Source of the DNA: JBHGXV01 sp041920505
GTDB taxonomy: Bacteria > Bacillota > Bacilli > Brevibacillales > Brevibacillaceae
Length of the DNA stretch: 64,000 nucleotides
Direction: 5' to 3'
Assembly: GCA_041920505.1 (NCBI GenBank)
Contig: JBHGXV010000039.1
Location: 1 to 64,000, forward strand
Positions 8,534-17,126 of the stretch are shown here, piece after piece. The notes under the pieces were generated by a model. That model searched no databases and had not been told where the DNA came from. It was given only the letters and a program-made list of their open reading frames with translations. The stretch's first letter is position 1, and each line of letters starts with the position of its first letter. The position numbers and the translations under genes were made by a program.

Positions 8534-8549
8534 TCCTTCGGCAGAGTCT

Positions 8550-9308
8550 TTACTCGATCGACACACGGGAGAGTCTGGCCAGCTTCTGTGAAATCGCCTG
8601 GGTTGCCTCCACGACAGAGCTGACCATCATCTCGCTCGTCTCCGGGGACAGGCGTTCCCCTGGACCGGCGATGGTCAGACTGGCGACAATCCGCTGGTAA
8701 CTGTCAAAGATGGGGGCGGCGATGCCAAACACGTCCCGGTCGACTTCTCCCACCGTCAAACAGTACCCCTGCTTTCGGATCTGCGCCAGGTCATTGAGCA
8801 ACTTCTCCTTCGCCTGCTGGTCTTTCAGCCGCTGCACGATCTGATCGACCACCCGTTTGGTCTCATAGGCCAGGATGGCTTTTCCGGAAGCGCCCATATG
8901 AAGCGGCAGGATTCTTCCATTTTCAATCGCAAAACGAATCAGCCGCCGGCTTTCCACATGTTGAATGCAGATCACGTTGGTTCCCGTCCGGACCATCAGA
9001 ATCGTGGTTTCATTGGTTTTTTCGGTAAGCGTTTCCATAATCGGACGGGCGATGACGAACAGTTCGCGGTCAATCTGCTGGTACAAGCTCCTCGCCAAAT
9101 CCAGGATGCGAAGACCGAGGCCAATTTGCCCTTTTGCTCTTCGTTCTACAATCCCATTTTGTTCTAGTGTTTGCAACAATCGGTAAGTCGTGCTTTCCGG
9201 AATCGAGACCCTTTCCGCGATTTCATTGACGGAGAGAGTGGATTCCGCTTCCGCCAAGGCAAACAAGATATCCAAGGCCCGCCCCAATGTTTGCGTACCG
9301 TTCACCAT
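8550..9308 (-). CDS. IclR-family transcriptional regulator
   Basis: A 252-residue regulator with an N-terminal winged helix (LSVNEIAERVSIPESTTYRLLQTL) and a C-terminal IclR effector domain (HMGASGKAILAY, CLTVGEVDRDVFGIAAPIFD). It starts 12 bases after the stop of the lyase-like gene, with GGGAGGT immediately before ATG 9308; a GTG one codon later has better spacing and may be used. As last gene of the putative ergothioneine operon it is the obvious candidate to sense a pathway compound and to bind the dyad repeats at the operon promoter (17086-17111). Effector and mode of action are inferred. Confidence 0.92.
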   Translation of the reverse strand: MVNGTQTLGRALDILFALAEAESTLSVNEIAERVSIPESTTYRLLQTLEQNGIVERRAKGQIGLGLRILDLARSLYQQIDRELFVIARPIMETLTEKTNETTILMVRTGTNVICIQHVESRRLIRFAIENGRILPLHMGASGKAILAYETKRVVDQIVQRLKDQQAKEKLLNDLAQIRKQGYCLTVGEVDRDVFGIAAPIFDSYQRIVASLTIAGPGERLSPETSEMMVSSVVEATQAISQKLARLSRVSIE

Positions 9309-9320
9309 TTTACCTCCCAC

Positions 9321-10910
9321 TTATGTAAACACATGTTTCACTTCACGCAAAATGGTATCATCCTCCACCAGCCGAATCATGTTTTCCAAATCCGCCTTCA
9401 CATAAGAATCCTCCCACATCGGCGGAACAGATCGGCGGATCCGTTGATAGACGAGCGAGGTTCCTTTTCCCAGCGGCAATCCGCCCATTTTGTCTTTGAT
9501 CAAGTCGATCGCCTGGGCCGCGCACAGCAATTCAATCGCCAGCACCTTTTGCAAATGTTCGATAATCTGCATGGTCTTCCGCACAGCCCCCATCGCCATG
9601 CTGTTGTGATCTTCCTGATTGCTCTTGGCCGGGATCGATCCGATGCTGGCGGGGGCGGCGAGCGTTCTCATCTCGCCCACCAACGCGACGGCATTCGCCT
9701 GCACCAGCGCAAAACCCGTGTTGAGCCCGACCGAGCCGCCGACCAGATTGGCCGGCAAGCCGCAGCTTGTAGTCGGGTCAAGCAATCTCGCCGACCGACG
9801 CTCTGACAAGACGGCCAAATCGGTCAGCACGATCCCGAGGAAATCCAGCGCGTAAGCCAGGATCGCACCGTGAAAATTACCGCCGCTCAGGCTTTCATAG
9901 CCGGACTCTCCCGAAACAAGCAGGGGATTGTCGGCCGAGGCGTTGATCTCTCGGGAAAGAACCGTTTCCACATAGGTGAGAACATCCTTGACAGCGCCGT
10001 GCACCTGCGGGGAAGCGCGAAAACTGACCGCGTCCTGCACGCGCGGCTTTGTTTCGCCTACCCTGCTTCTCCCGGCGTCGGTGACCCACCCGCTCCCTTC
10101 AAGCAGCGCTCTTACCTGCCGCGCAGTCTCGATCTGCGCCAAAATCCCTCGGGCAATCTGGATGCGCTCGTCAAAGGCGTGGATCTCCCCGCGCATCGCT
10201 TCCAGATTGAGCGCAAGCGCGATATCAGCAAGTCGGCTTAGCTTTCTCGCTTTGTGACCGGCGTAGATCGCGTTGGCCAACACCATCGTGCTGCCGCTCA
10301 TCAACGCCAACGCTTCCCGGGCGGCCAGCGGAAACCGGACCGGTGAGATGCCCGCTGTTGGCAACAGTTGAACAGCGCTTCCCGTTTCCCCCTGGAATCG
10401 CGCTTGTCCCTCCGGCGCTCCCGTCAAGCATAAGCCAAGGTGGGCCATCGGCTGCAAATCGCCAACGCCCAAGGAACCGATTTGCGGGATGAGCGGGATG
10501 ATTCCTTTGTTCAAGAACAGCAACAGCCGTTCGATCAATTCCGGCCTCACGCCGGAATGTCCCCGGCTCAACACGTTGGCGCGCAACAACATCGCCAGGC
10601 GGACAACATCATCGGGAAAACAAGGACCCAGCCCAACGGCGTGGGAGTACAAGATGTTTTGCTGGAAGATCGCCTGATCCCGTTCATCGACGACATAATC
10701 CTTTAATCTGCCCAAACCTGTGGTAATACCGTAAATCACTTTGTGTTCTTCCGTCAACCATTTTTCCACCTGGCGGCGTGACTTTTGCACCGTTTCTCTC
10801 GCCTGGGGCGACAAGGCCACCTGGATGGAGGGATCTTCGAGAAACGCGGTCAACTGTCGCAGCGAGAGCGTTTCCCCATCGATGGTGATGTGCTTGGTTT
10901 CTGCAGACAT
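9321..10910 (-). CDS. MIO-less HAL-like lyase, candidate ergothionase
   Basis: A 529-residue member of the histidine/phenylalanine ammonia-lyase fold family. The catalytic-base Tyr loop is present (VIYGITTGLG, Tyr60), as are the late motifs SGGNFHG, NQEDHNSM and the arginine of VQDAVSFR (Arg298). The Ala-Ser-Gly triad that forms the MIO electrophile is missing: where histidase has GSVGASGDLAPLAHL this protein has GSLGVGDLQPMAHL, one residue shorter. The Tyr equivalent to histidase Tyr280 is Val295. This pattern is known from ergothionase, which eliminates trimethylamine and needs no MIO. ATG 10910 is chosen for the preceding GGAGGGGTGAT and lies five bases after the permease stop. Ordinary histidase activity is unlikely. 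Confidence 0.8.
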   Translation of the reverse strand: MSAETKHITIDGETLSLRQLTAFLEDPSIQVALSPQARETVQKSRRQVEKWLTEEHKVIYGITTGLGRLKDYVVDERDQAIFQQNILYSHAVGLGPCFPDDVVRLAMLLRANVLSRGHSGVRPELIERLLLFLNKGIIPLIPQIGSLGVGDLQPMAHLGLCLTGAPEGQARFQGETGSAVQLLPTAGISPVRFPLAAREALALMSGSTMVLANAIYAGHKARKLSRLADIALALNLEAMRGEIHAFDERIQIARGILAQIETARQVRALLEGSGWVTDAGRSRVGETKPRVQDAVSFRASPQVHGAVKDVLTYVETVLSREINASADNPLLVSGESGYESLSGGNFHGAILAYALDFLGIVLTDLAVLSERRSARLLDPTTSCGLPANLVGGSVGLNTGFALVQANAVALVGEMRTLAAPASIGSIPAKSNQEDHNSMAMGAVRKTMQIIEHLQKVLAIELLCAAQAIDLIKDKMGGLPLGKGTSLVYQRIRRSVPPMWEDSYVKADLENMIRLVEDDTILREVKHVFT

Positions 10911-10915
10911 CCAGA

Positions 10916-11575
10916 TCACCCCTCCGTTGCTTTCCATGACGAGGGCAATTCGCCTCTCGCCCGTAACGCCGCACGCTTTTCCAGCCATAAGAGCAGTTGG
11001 TTGGCGGCAATCGCCAACAGGGAGACAAACACGGTGCCCCACACGATTTTCGGAAGGGAATTTTGGTACAGCCCTTCAAACAAGATCTTCCCCAGTCCCC
11101 CGGCGTTAATCCACGCGGCGATGGTCGCGATGCCGATCGTGGAGACGGCGGCGATTCGCACACCTCCGAGGATGACGGGCAACGCCAGCGGTACTTCGAT
11201 TTTCCAGAACAGTTGGGCCGAATGAAGCCCCATCCCTTTGCCAGCCTCGATGATCGAAGCATCGACGGACTGAAAGCCGGCCATCACGTTGCGCACAAGG
11301 ATCAATTGGCTGTACGCGACGAGCGCGATAATCGCCGGTTTCACGCCTAACCCGGCCAGCGGAATCAGCATCGCAAACAGGGCGAGGCTGGGGATTGCGT
11401 AGATCATGCCCAGGACGGACAACACCGGAACCGCCAGCCACTTGACCCGCGAGAGCAAAAAACCGACAGGCAGGGCAAACAGCATGGCGAGAACCAGCGT
11501 GCTTACCGTTAACACGAGATGTTGAAAAAACTGGGTGAGAATCTGGTCGTAATACCTTAGCAAATAGTCAACCAT
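10916..11575 (-). CDS. OpuC-type ABC permease (quaternary amine / ergothioneine uptake)
   Basis: A 219-residue inner-membrane permease with about five or six helices and the BPD-transporter EAA-like loop (IIEAGKGMGLHSAQLFWKIE) that contacts the ATPase. It matches the OpuCB/OpuCD size class and lacks a fused binding domain, unlike single-chain EgtU or OpuCBC-type proteins. It sits 21 bases after the ATPase gene and five bases before the lyase-like gene. Together with 11597-14221 it makes a complete four-gene importer. A betaine-type substrate follows from the family; ergothioneine, itself a histidine betaine, is suggested by the enzymes encoded around it. Confidence 0.88.
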   Translation of the reverse strand: MVDYLLRYYDQILTQFFQHLVLTVSTLVLAMLFALPVGFLLSRVKWLAVPVLSVLGMIYAIPSLALFAMLIPLAGLGVKPAIIALVAYSQLILVRNVMAGFQSVDASIIEAGKGMGLHSAQLFWKIEVPLALPVILGGVRIAAVSTIGIATIAAWINAGGLGKILFEGLYQNSLPKIVWGTVFVSLLAIAANQLLLWLEKRAALRARGELPSSWKATEG

Positions 11576-11596
11576 CGGCGATCACCTGCTTTTCTG

Positions 11597-12577
11597 TCAG
11601 GAAGCGGACAAGGATTGTCCCAGGGCCTCATGAAGTTTCAGTTGCGCGAGCGTCACCCTGCCCACGGGTGTTTGGTTGCTGTCCTCTACGATGACAGAAT
11701 CGTACTCGCTTTTTAAAAGGTGCGTCAGGATCGTTTTGCAGTTGTCTTCCATCGACACCCTGCTTTCATTGGGGTGAATGGTTCCCTTTATCTCCGTCAT
11801 CACACTCTTTGCTTTCATGACGCTTAGGTGCTTGAGCACGTCTTCGGCGTGTACCAGGCGGCTGACAAATTCATTGGCCGGTTTGGTAATGATATGGAAC
11901 GGCGTGTCGTACTGTTGAATCTCTCCGTTGTTCATGATGACGATTTTGTCCCCCAGTTTCAGCGCTTCTTCGATGTCGTGGGTGACGAAGAGGATCGTCT
12001 TGTGCAATTTCTTCTGAATATGGAGCAACTCATCCTGCAGACTGGCCCGCGTGATGGCATCGATTGCGCCGAACGGTTCATCCATGAGCATGATCGCGGG
12101 ATTTCCGGCCATCGCCCGCGCCAAACCGACTCTCTGCTGTTGGCCGCCGGAAAGTTGGCGTGGATACCGTTTGCGAAAATCCTGGGGCGGCAGGTGAACC
12201 AATTCAAGCAAATCAACGATTCGCTCATCGATCTGCTTTTCGTTCCACCCCAAAATGCGCGGAACCGTTGCGATGTTTTCTTCAACCGTCATATGCGGAA
12301 ACAGTCCGACTTGTTGAATCACATAGCCGATCTTCCGCCTAAGCTTGGTAACCGGCACCGTGGCGATATCTTCTCCCTCAACGAAAATGCGTCCCGATGT
12401 CGGCTCGTAAATGCGGTTCACCAATTTTAGCAGGGTGGTTTTCCCGCAGCCGGATGCGCCTACGATGGCGACGAAGCTTCCCTGTTCGATTTGCAGACTG
12501 ACTTCATTAACCGACGGCTTTTTGGCCTTCGGAAATCGTTTCGTCACCTGATCAAACACGACGGAATGGTTTCCCAT
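11597..12577 (-). CDS. OpuCA/EgtV-type ABC transporter ATPase
   Basis: A 326-residue ATPase. Visible motifs are Walker A GASGCGKTT, Q-loop YVIQQVGLFPHM, signature LSGGQQQR, Walker B IMLMDEPFGAID and the switch His in VTHDIEEAL. The C-terminal part after about residue 250 resembles a CBS-like regulatory module (VMTEIKGTIHPNES, DSVIVEDSNQTPVGRVTL), as in OpuCA where it links transport to ionic strength or nucleotides. ATG 12577 is preferred because GGGAG precedes it and it begins the typical sequence; a longer frame starts at 12637. It lies between the solute-binding-protein gene and the second permease gene. Confidence 0.9.
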   Translation of the reverse strand: MGNHSVVFDQVTKRFPKAKKPSVNEVSLQIEQGSFVAIVGASGCGKTTLLKLVNRIYEPTSGRIFVEGEDIATVPVTKLRRKIGYVIQQVGLFPHMTVEENIATVPRILGWNEKQIDERIVDLLELVHLPPQDFRKRYPRQLSGGQQQRVGLARAMAGNPAIMLMDEPFGAIDAITRASLQDELLHIQKKLHKTILFVTHDIEEALKLGDKIVIMNNGEIQQYDTPFHIITKPANEFVSRLVHAEDVLKHLSVMKAKSVMTEIKGTIHPNESRVSMEDNCKTILTHLLKSEYDSVIVEDSNQTPVGRVTLAQLKLHEALGQSLSAS

Positions 12578-12648
12578 GTTTGCCCAACTCCCTTTTCCAA
12601 AGGGCACTTGGCTTCCTCTCCTCTGAAAGGAAGCCAAGAAACCGGTAT

Positions 12649-13557
12649 TTATTGCTTGGGTAGAATCCCCTCTTTTTCTAAAAACTCCTTTGCCACTTCG
12701 GCATATTCCCGTTTTTTGATATCCACTTCCGCATTCAGCGTCTGCATGACTTCGCTGTTGAGCTTGGCTGAAACGGCATTTAACACGTTGCCGATCGCAG
12801 GATCTTTCTCCAGCACCTCTTCTCGGATCACCGGAGCGACAAAGTAGGGCGGCCAGAACTTCTTGTCGTCTTCCAGCAACACCAGATCCTTGTTGGTCAA
12901 ATCCCCGTCGGTGGTAAAGCCGACGGTAACATCGGCTTCATTCTGTAAAATGACGCGATACTTGACGCCATAGTCATACAGTTTCACGCTGTAGAACGCC
13001 ATTCCGCCGTAATGTTTCTGCAAGCCTTTCAAGCCATCCTCGCGTTCCTCGAACTCGGGTACCGCCGCCAGCCGTAACTGCGGTGCCAACTGTGCCAGTC
13101 TGGAAATCGTGTACAAATTGTACTTTTCCGCCACGCTGCGCGTGGTCACGAGCCCTTGCGAATCGTTGATATTGGTAGGATTCAGCCATATCAAGCGGAA
13201 TTTTTCTTTGTAGTTTTTCGCCACAATGTCGTACACTTCTTTCGCATCCGATTTGGGCGACAGTTGCAAGATGTTGATCAGGCCGGTGCCCGTATACTCG
13301 GGATACAGATCGATCTCGCCGTTTTTTAACGATTCGTGGGCGACCATCGTACCGCCCAGATTCAGCTTGCGCTCTACCTGATAACCGGCGTGTTCCAGGG
13401 CGAGCGCATACATTTCGCCCAGAATCAGCGATTCGGTGAAGTTCTTCGACCCGACGGTTATCTTTGGTTTCCCCGCTCCGCCGCTGCCGGAGCAGGCGGT
13501 CACGAAGAGCGATACAATCGTGGCGACGGCCAACAACAGAAACGATCCTTTTCTCAT
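12649..13557 (-). CDS. OpuCC-type substrate-binding lipoprotein
   Basis: A 302-residue extracytoplasmic solute-binding protein of the quaternary-amine (OpuAC/QAT) family. It has a lipoprotein signal with lipobox VTAC near residue 21, followed by KITVGSKNFTESLILGEMYA, the characteristic start of this family, and LYPEYTGTGL further on. ATG 13557 fits the GGTGGGGA ribosome binding site best; another ATG lies two codons upstream. The gene begins 19 bases after the first permease gene. The ligand is probably a betaine; given the operon, ergothioneine or S-methyl-ergothioneine is the favoured guess. Confidence 0.9.
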   Translation of the reverse strand: MRKGSFLLLAVATIVSLFVTACSGSGGAGKPKITVGSKNFTESLILGEMYALALEHAGYQVERKLNLGGTMVAHESLKNGEIDLYPEYTGTGLINILQLSPKSDAKEVYDIVAKNYKEKFRLIWLNPTNINDSQGLVTTRSVAEKYNLYTISRLAQLAPQLRLAAVPEFEEREDGLKGLQKHYGGMAFYSVKLYDYGVKYRVILQNEADVTVGFTTDGDLTNKDLVLLEDDKKFWPPYFVAPVIREEVLEKDPAIGNVLNAVSAKLNSEVMQTLNAEVDIKKREYAEVAKEFLEKEGILPKQ

Positions 13558-13576
13558 GAACATTCCCCACCTTCGT

Positions 13577-14221
13577 CTAGTCTCTTTGGTACCTGGTAAC
13601 CCACCGTTCGATGCCTGCACAACACATTTCCGACAGAATGGCCAAGATGGCGACCGGAACCGCCCCGACCGACAGCATCGGGAAGTTGTACATGCCCAAT
13701 CCGTTTACGATAAACGTCCCCAATCCTCCCCCTCCGATAAAGGCCGCCAGCGTCGCGCTGGCGATCACTTCAACAGCCGCTGTCTTGCCGCCTGTGATCA
13801 CCAGCGGCATGGCTAACGGAAGTTCCACCTTACGCAAAATCTGGCGTTCATCCATGCCCATGCCCAAAGCTGCTTCGATAACCGCCGGATCAATGCCGCG
13901 AAATCCGAGATACGTATTGATCAAAACGGGCGGGCAGGCGAGTACAATCAGGGCCACCAGAGCCGGGACAAAGCCGGTCCCGAGAATCGGCAAGATGATC
14001 ACCAGAATGGCCAGGCTGGGGATCACACGAAAGGAATTGATCGTATTCATCACTGCGGCGGCGATCTTTTGCTTTTTGGCGCAAACGATGCCGAGCGGCA
14101 CGCATATCAGCAGGCTGACCGCCAAGGCTGTCAAGCTTAGCGTCAAATGCACCTGAACCGCTTCCAGAAAGCGCTCCTGATTTTCCCACAGATACTGCCA
14201 GGCTTTCGCGGCCACTTCCAT
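13577..14221 (-). CDS. OpuC-type ABC permease, first copy
   Basis: A 214-residue membrane permease with the ATPase-coupling loop VIEAALGMGMDERQILRKVE. It is the paralogue of the permease at 10916-11575; OpuC-type importers use two such subunits. ATG 14221 is preceded by GGGGGAG at good spacing, so the longer frame starting at 14269 is not used. It stands 81 bases after the DUF917 gene and just before the binding-protein gene, giving the order enzyme-enzyme-permease-binding protein-ATPase-permease-lyase-regulator on one transcript. Confidence 0.88.
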   Translation of the reverse strand: MEVAAKAWQYLWENQERFLEAVQVHLTLSLTALAVSLLICVPLGIVCAKKQKIAAAVMNTINSFRVIPSLAILVIILPILGTGFVPALVALIVLACPPVLINTYLGFRGIDPAVIEAALGMGMDERQILRKVELPLAMPLVITGGKTAAVEVIASATLAAFIGGGGLGTFIVNGLGMYNFPMLSVGAVPVAILAILSEMCCAGIERWVTRYQRD

Positions 14222-14302
14222 CAAACTCCCCCTTTTTCGCTGCCATGCTGACGGCGCCGCCCATCCCAAGGGCGGACACGTTGAGGGACGAAAGCCAGAC
14301 CG

Positions 14303-15391
14303 CTACTCGGCCAACGCATAGTCGGCGATCTTGATGCCCAACGCCTGCTCCACCTCGGGATAGACGGAGGCGTCGCGGACGCTGGAGCTGAGTGGAATGT
14401 ACGGTTTGCGGATGCAAAACACCGCGATCTCCATCCCTTCCCTCAGATGACCGACGCTTACCGGCTGCCCTGTTTCCGTAGAGAGCGTCGTGATCACGTC
14501 CGGGAACGTTGTGAGGCGGTTTCCTTCGGCGTCATCCACCGCCATATATTCATTCATCACATGCAGGGTAAGACGGTTCCCCGGCACATCGACGTAGAAC
14601 TTCCCGATGTCAAAAGCGCCCGAATAGGCAACCGTGGAGGAGACCACCCGTCCCCTGCCGAGGATTTCCCCATTGGTTTGTCGGTAAATCGCCTCTATCA
14701 CGGCCTTTGCTCCGTTGGGCTCCGCTTCGAGAATGGTTTTTCCCAGTTCAATCGCTATGGAAACCCCGCCAATCGCGGCGTGTTTCTTGATGTAGCTGGC
14801 CGGCAGCGGGTGTCGCGCCGCCGCGATAAAGCCGCCGGCCATATCGGCCGCCGTCCGCAGGATCGTGGAGGTTTTCGCCGGCGTCCCCTTGACGACGAGT
14901 TCAAGATACGAACCGGTGTCTCGTCTTCCGCCGACCACCACCTGAATCGTTTCAAAATCAAGGCGTCCGGCCAGTCCCAACGATCCCATTTTGCCGGTCG
15001 GATGGGCCCGGATATCTCCCGTGGCGTCCACCACCACCAGGTCGAGGGCGGCTGCGGGCAGCCAGCCGTTAATCGTGCTTGACATCCCGTTTTGCGGTGT
15101 CATGACGCCGACGACCTTGCCGTCGTAGTTTTCCATCAAGAGTTTTACCGCTTTGATATAGTCGCTGCCCAGCATCTGCCATTGATCCCCTGCGGGGGCG
15201 CCGATCGCGGTGGCGGTCACAACGATGGCATCGTCCGGCAACTCCTCCACGGAAACCAGTTTCGGCTGCCCGATCGTCACGGCCGCCCCGCCGACTTCCA
15301 ACCCGTGATCCACCCAGCCGCCACCGCCGGAAGCAAACACAGAGCCTCCCTTCACTGCCGCTATTACGTCGTCCATGGTCAAAACACGCAT
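14303..15391 (-). CDS. DUF917 protein, S-methyl-thiohydantoin desulfurase family
   Basis: A 362-residue protein of the DUF917 family. The N-terminal Gly-rich segment GGSVFASGGGGW and the motifs TATAIGAPAGD, MTPQNGMSSTINGW and VVDATGDIRAHPTGKMG are typical. The family has been renamed S-methyl-thiohydantoin desulfurase, which would convert a (methyl)thiohydantoin propionate to hydantoin propionate with loss of sulfide or methanethiol. That is exactly the step expected after a thiourocanate-type hydratase. ATG 15391 has GGAGGAG upstream and is preferred over an ATG at 15412. It is 41 bases after the hydratase-like gene. No hydantoinase or carbamoylglutamate hydrolase gene is in the window. Confidence 0.82.
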   Translation of the reverse strand: MRVLTMDDVIAAVKGGSVFASGGGGWVDHGLEVGGAAVTIGQPKLVSVEELPDDAIVVTATAIGAPAGDQWQMLGSDYIKAVKLLMENYDGKVVGVMTPQNGMSSTINGWLPAAALDLVVVDATGDIRAHPTGKMGSLGLAGRLDFETIQVVVGGRRDTGSYLELVVKGTPAKTSTILRTAADMAGGFIAAARHPLPASYIKKHAAIGGVSIAIELGKTILEAEPNGAKAVIEAIYRQTNGEILGRGRVVSSTVAYSGAFDIGKFYVDVPGNRLTLHVMNEYMAVDDAEGNRLTTFPDVITTLSTETGQPVSVGHLREGMEIAVFCIRKPYIPLSSSVRDASVYPEVEQALGIKIADYALAE

Positions 15392-15432
15392 GATGGTTCT
15401 CCTCCTTGTCATTCAGCGTTCGACGCGTGCGG

Positions 15433-17070
15433 TCAGGTTACCACCCGACGAATGCCTTTTTGGTTCACTTCGTCCAGCGCTTCTTCGTACCCGGCATCGG
15501 CATAGCGCAGCACGCCGATGCCCGTATCGTTGTCCAAGGCATGCTTTAGGCGCAGATCCGCCTCTGCCGTGCCGTCGGCCACGATGGTCACGCCGGCGCT
15601 GGTCATATACCCGGAGTACCCCCCGCCGCCGGAATGAATCGCCACCAGATCCGCCATCGAGCAACAGTTGAGCATCGCATTTAACAGCGGCCAGTCGGCG
15701 ATCGCGTCACTCCCGTCTTTCATCCGTTCGGTCATGATATTGGGATGAGCCATCGCTCCGGCGTCCAGATGATCGCGGGAAAACGCGATCGGGCCGCTCA
15801 ACTTACCTTCGCGAACCATACGGTTAACCGCCAGCGCCAGTTTGGTCCTTTCCCCGTGGCCGAACCAGCCGATCCGCGCCGGCAGCCCCTCAAACGGCAC
15901 GTGCTTGCTGGCCAGGCGAATCCAGTTGGTCGCGATCTCGTTGTCGGAAAATTCCCGCAGAATAAACTGATCGATCGTCTGAATGTCATGCGGATTACCC
16001 GATAACGCCACCCAGCGGAACGGACCAATGGCCCTACAGAAAAGCGGCCGCAGGAATGCCTCCGTGAAAATATCGATGGCAAACGCATCTTTCACACCGT
16101 GTTGGTAAGCCTGCGTCCGGATGTTGTTGCCGTTATCAAACACGATCGAACCGCGCCGTTTAAACTCCAGAATCGCCTCCACTTCCCGGGCAATGGAGGC
16201 TCTCGCGTCCGCCTGCAGTTTCTCTGGATGTTCTTCTCTCATCCGCCGTGCGTCCTCCAGACTGTAGCCGGCCGGGATATAGCCGTACAGCAGATCGTGG
16301 GCAGAGGTCTGGTCGGTGACGATGTCCGGAACGATTCCTCTTCTGAGGATTTCCGGATAGATGTCCGCCGCATTGCCGAGCAGTCCGACGGAAACACTCT
16401 CTTTTTTCTCCTTTGCGTTGGCGATCCACGCCAACGCTTCTTCGAGGTCGCCTGTTTTTCGTTGCAGGTAACCGGCTTGCAACCGCTTGTCCATGCGCGC
16501 TTCATCCACTTCCACGCAGAGAATCGCCGCATTTGCCATCACACCGGCCAACGGTTGGGCTCCTCCCATCCCCCCCAGACCGGCGGTCAGAATAAAGCGG
16601 CCGGCCAGGCTGCCGTTAAAGTGTTTTCTGGCGATGGCGGAAAAGATTTCGTACGTTCCTTGGATCACCCCTTGCGACCCTATGTACTGCCATGCCGCTG
16701 CTGTAAGTCCGCCCCAGATGATCAGACCTTTTTCCTGAAGCTGATAAAAGTGCTCGCTGGTCGCCCATTTGCCTACAAGATTGCCGTTCGCCATAATCAC
16801 GATCGGGGCAAAAACATGCGTTTTAAAAATGCCGATCGGTTTGCCGGACTGAATCACCAATGTTTCATCCTCGTTGATGGTCTGCAAACTGTCGACGATG
16901 GCATGAAACGATCTCCAGTCTCGCGCCGCTTTTGCCAACGCGGCGTAGACCACCAGTTCCTGTTGATTCTCGCCGTTTTCCAACACGTTTTCCAGCATCC
17001 GAAGTAACGCCTCTTGTCTCCACCCCTTGCAGCGAAGGGCAGAGCCGCGGGCTGCCCTGATCCGTTCCAT
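15433..17070 (-). CDS. Urocanase-like hydratase, candidate (S-methyl)thiourocanate hydratase
   Basis: A 545-residue member of the urocanase family, which uses NAD+ as an electrophile. Conserved segments include LTAGLGGMGGAQPL, TDQTSAHD, FDNGNNIR, LFCRAIGPFRWVALSG, SRDHLDAGA and MKDGSDAIADWPLLNA. Two key places differ from ordinary HutU as I recall it: the LPARICW motif reads LPARIGW, so the conserved Cys is Gly, and the SIHHGGGVGIGYS motif is AIHSGGGGYSGYM. With the MIO-less lyase and DUF917 protein this points to a thiolated urocanate substrate. It is the first gene of the operon. ATG 17070 is preferred, with a GTG one codon earlier. HutI and HutG genes are absent nearby. Confidence 0.78.
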   Translation of the reverse strand: MERIRAARGSALRCKGWRQEALLRMLENVLENGENQQELVVYAALAKAARDWRSFHAIVDSLQTINEDETLVIQSGKPIGIFKTHVFAPIVIMANGNLVGKWATSEHFYQLQEKGLIIWGGLTAAAWQYIGSQGVIQGTYEIFSAIARKHFNGSLAGRFILTAGLGGMGGAQPLAGVMANAAILCVEVDEARMDKRLQAGYLQRKTGDLEEALAWIANAKEKKESVSVGLLGNAADIYPEILRRGIVPDIVTDQTSAHDLLYGYIPAGYSLEDARRMREEHPEKLQADARASIAREVEAILEFKRRGSIVFDNGNNIRTQAYQHGVKDAFAIDIFTEAFLRPLFCRAIGPFRWVALSGNPHDIQTIDQFILREFSDNEIATNWIRLASKHVPFEGLPARIGWFGHGERTKLALAVNRMVREGKLSGPIAFSRDHLDAGAMAHPNIMTERMKDGSDAIADWPLLNAMLNCCSMADLVAIHSGGGGYSGYMTSAGVTIVADGTAEADLRLKHALDNDTGIGVLRYADAGYEEALDEVNQKGIRRVVT

Positions 17071-17085
17071 CACAACACCTCGAAT

Positions 17086-17111
17086 TTATCACTATTTGAT
17101 AACTCATTATC
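17086..17111 (-). promoter_or_regulatory. Overlapping dyad repeats, probable operator of the thio-imidazole operon
   Basis: TTATCA-CTATT-TGATAA (17086-17102) and GATAA-CTCA-TTATC (17098-17111) are perfect inverted repeats that share five bases. They lie between the start of transcription and the first gene, a good position for a repressor. The IclR-type product of the same operon is the most likely ligand; this is inference. Confidence 0.5.
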
Positions 17112-17126
17112 TTTATCTGTGCACTT

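Noticed and set aside
9321..17070. Canonical histidine utilisation (hutH, hutU)
   Set aside because: The lyase lacks the MIO triad and the hydratase lacks the conserved Cys; hutI and hutG are absent, while a DUF917 gene and a betaine importer are interleaved.
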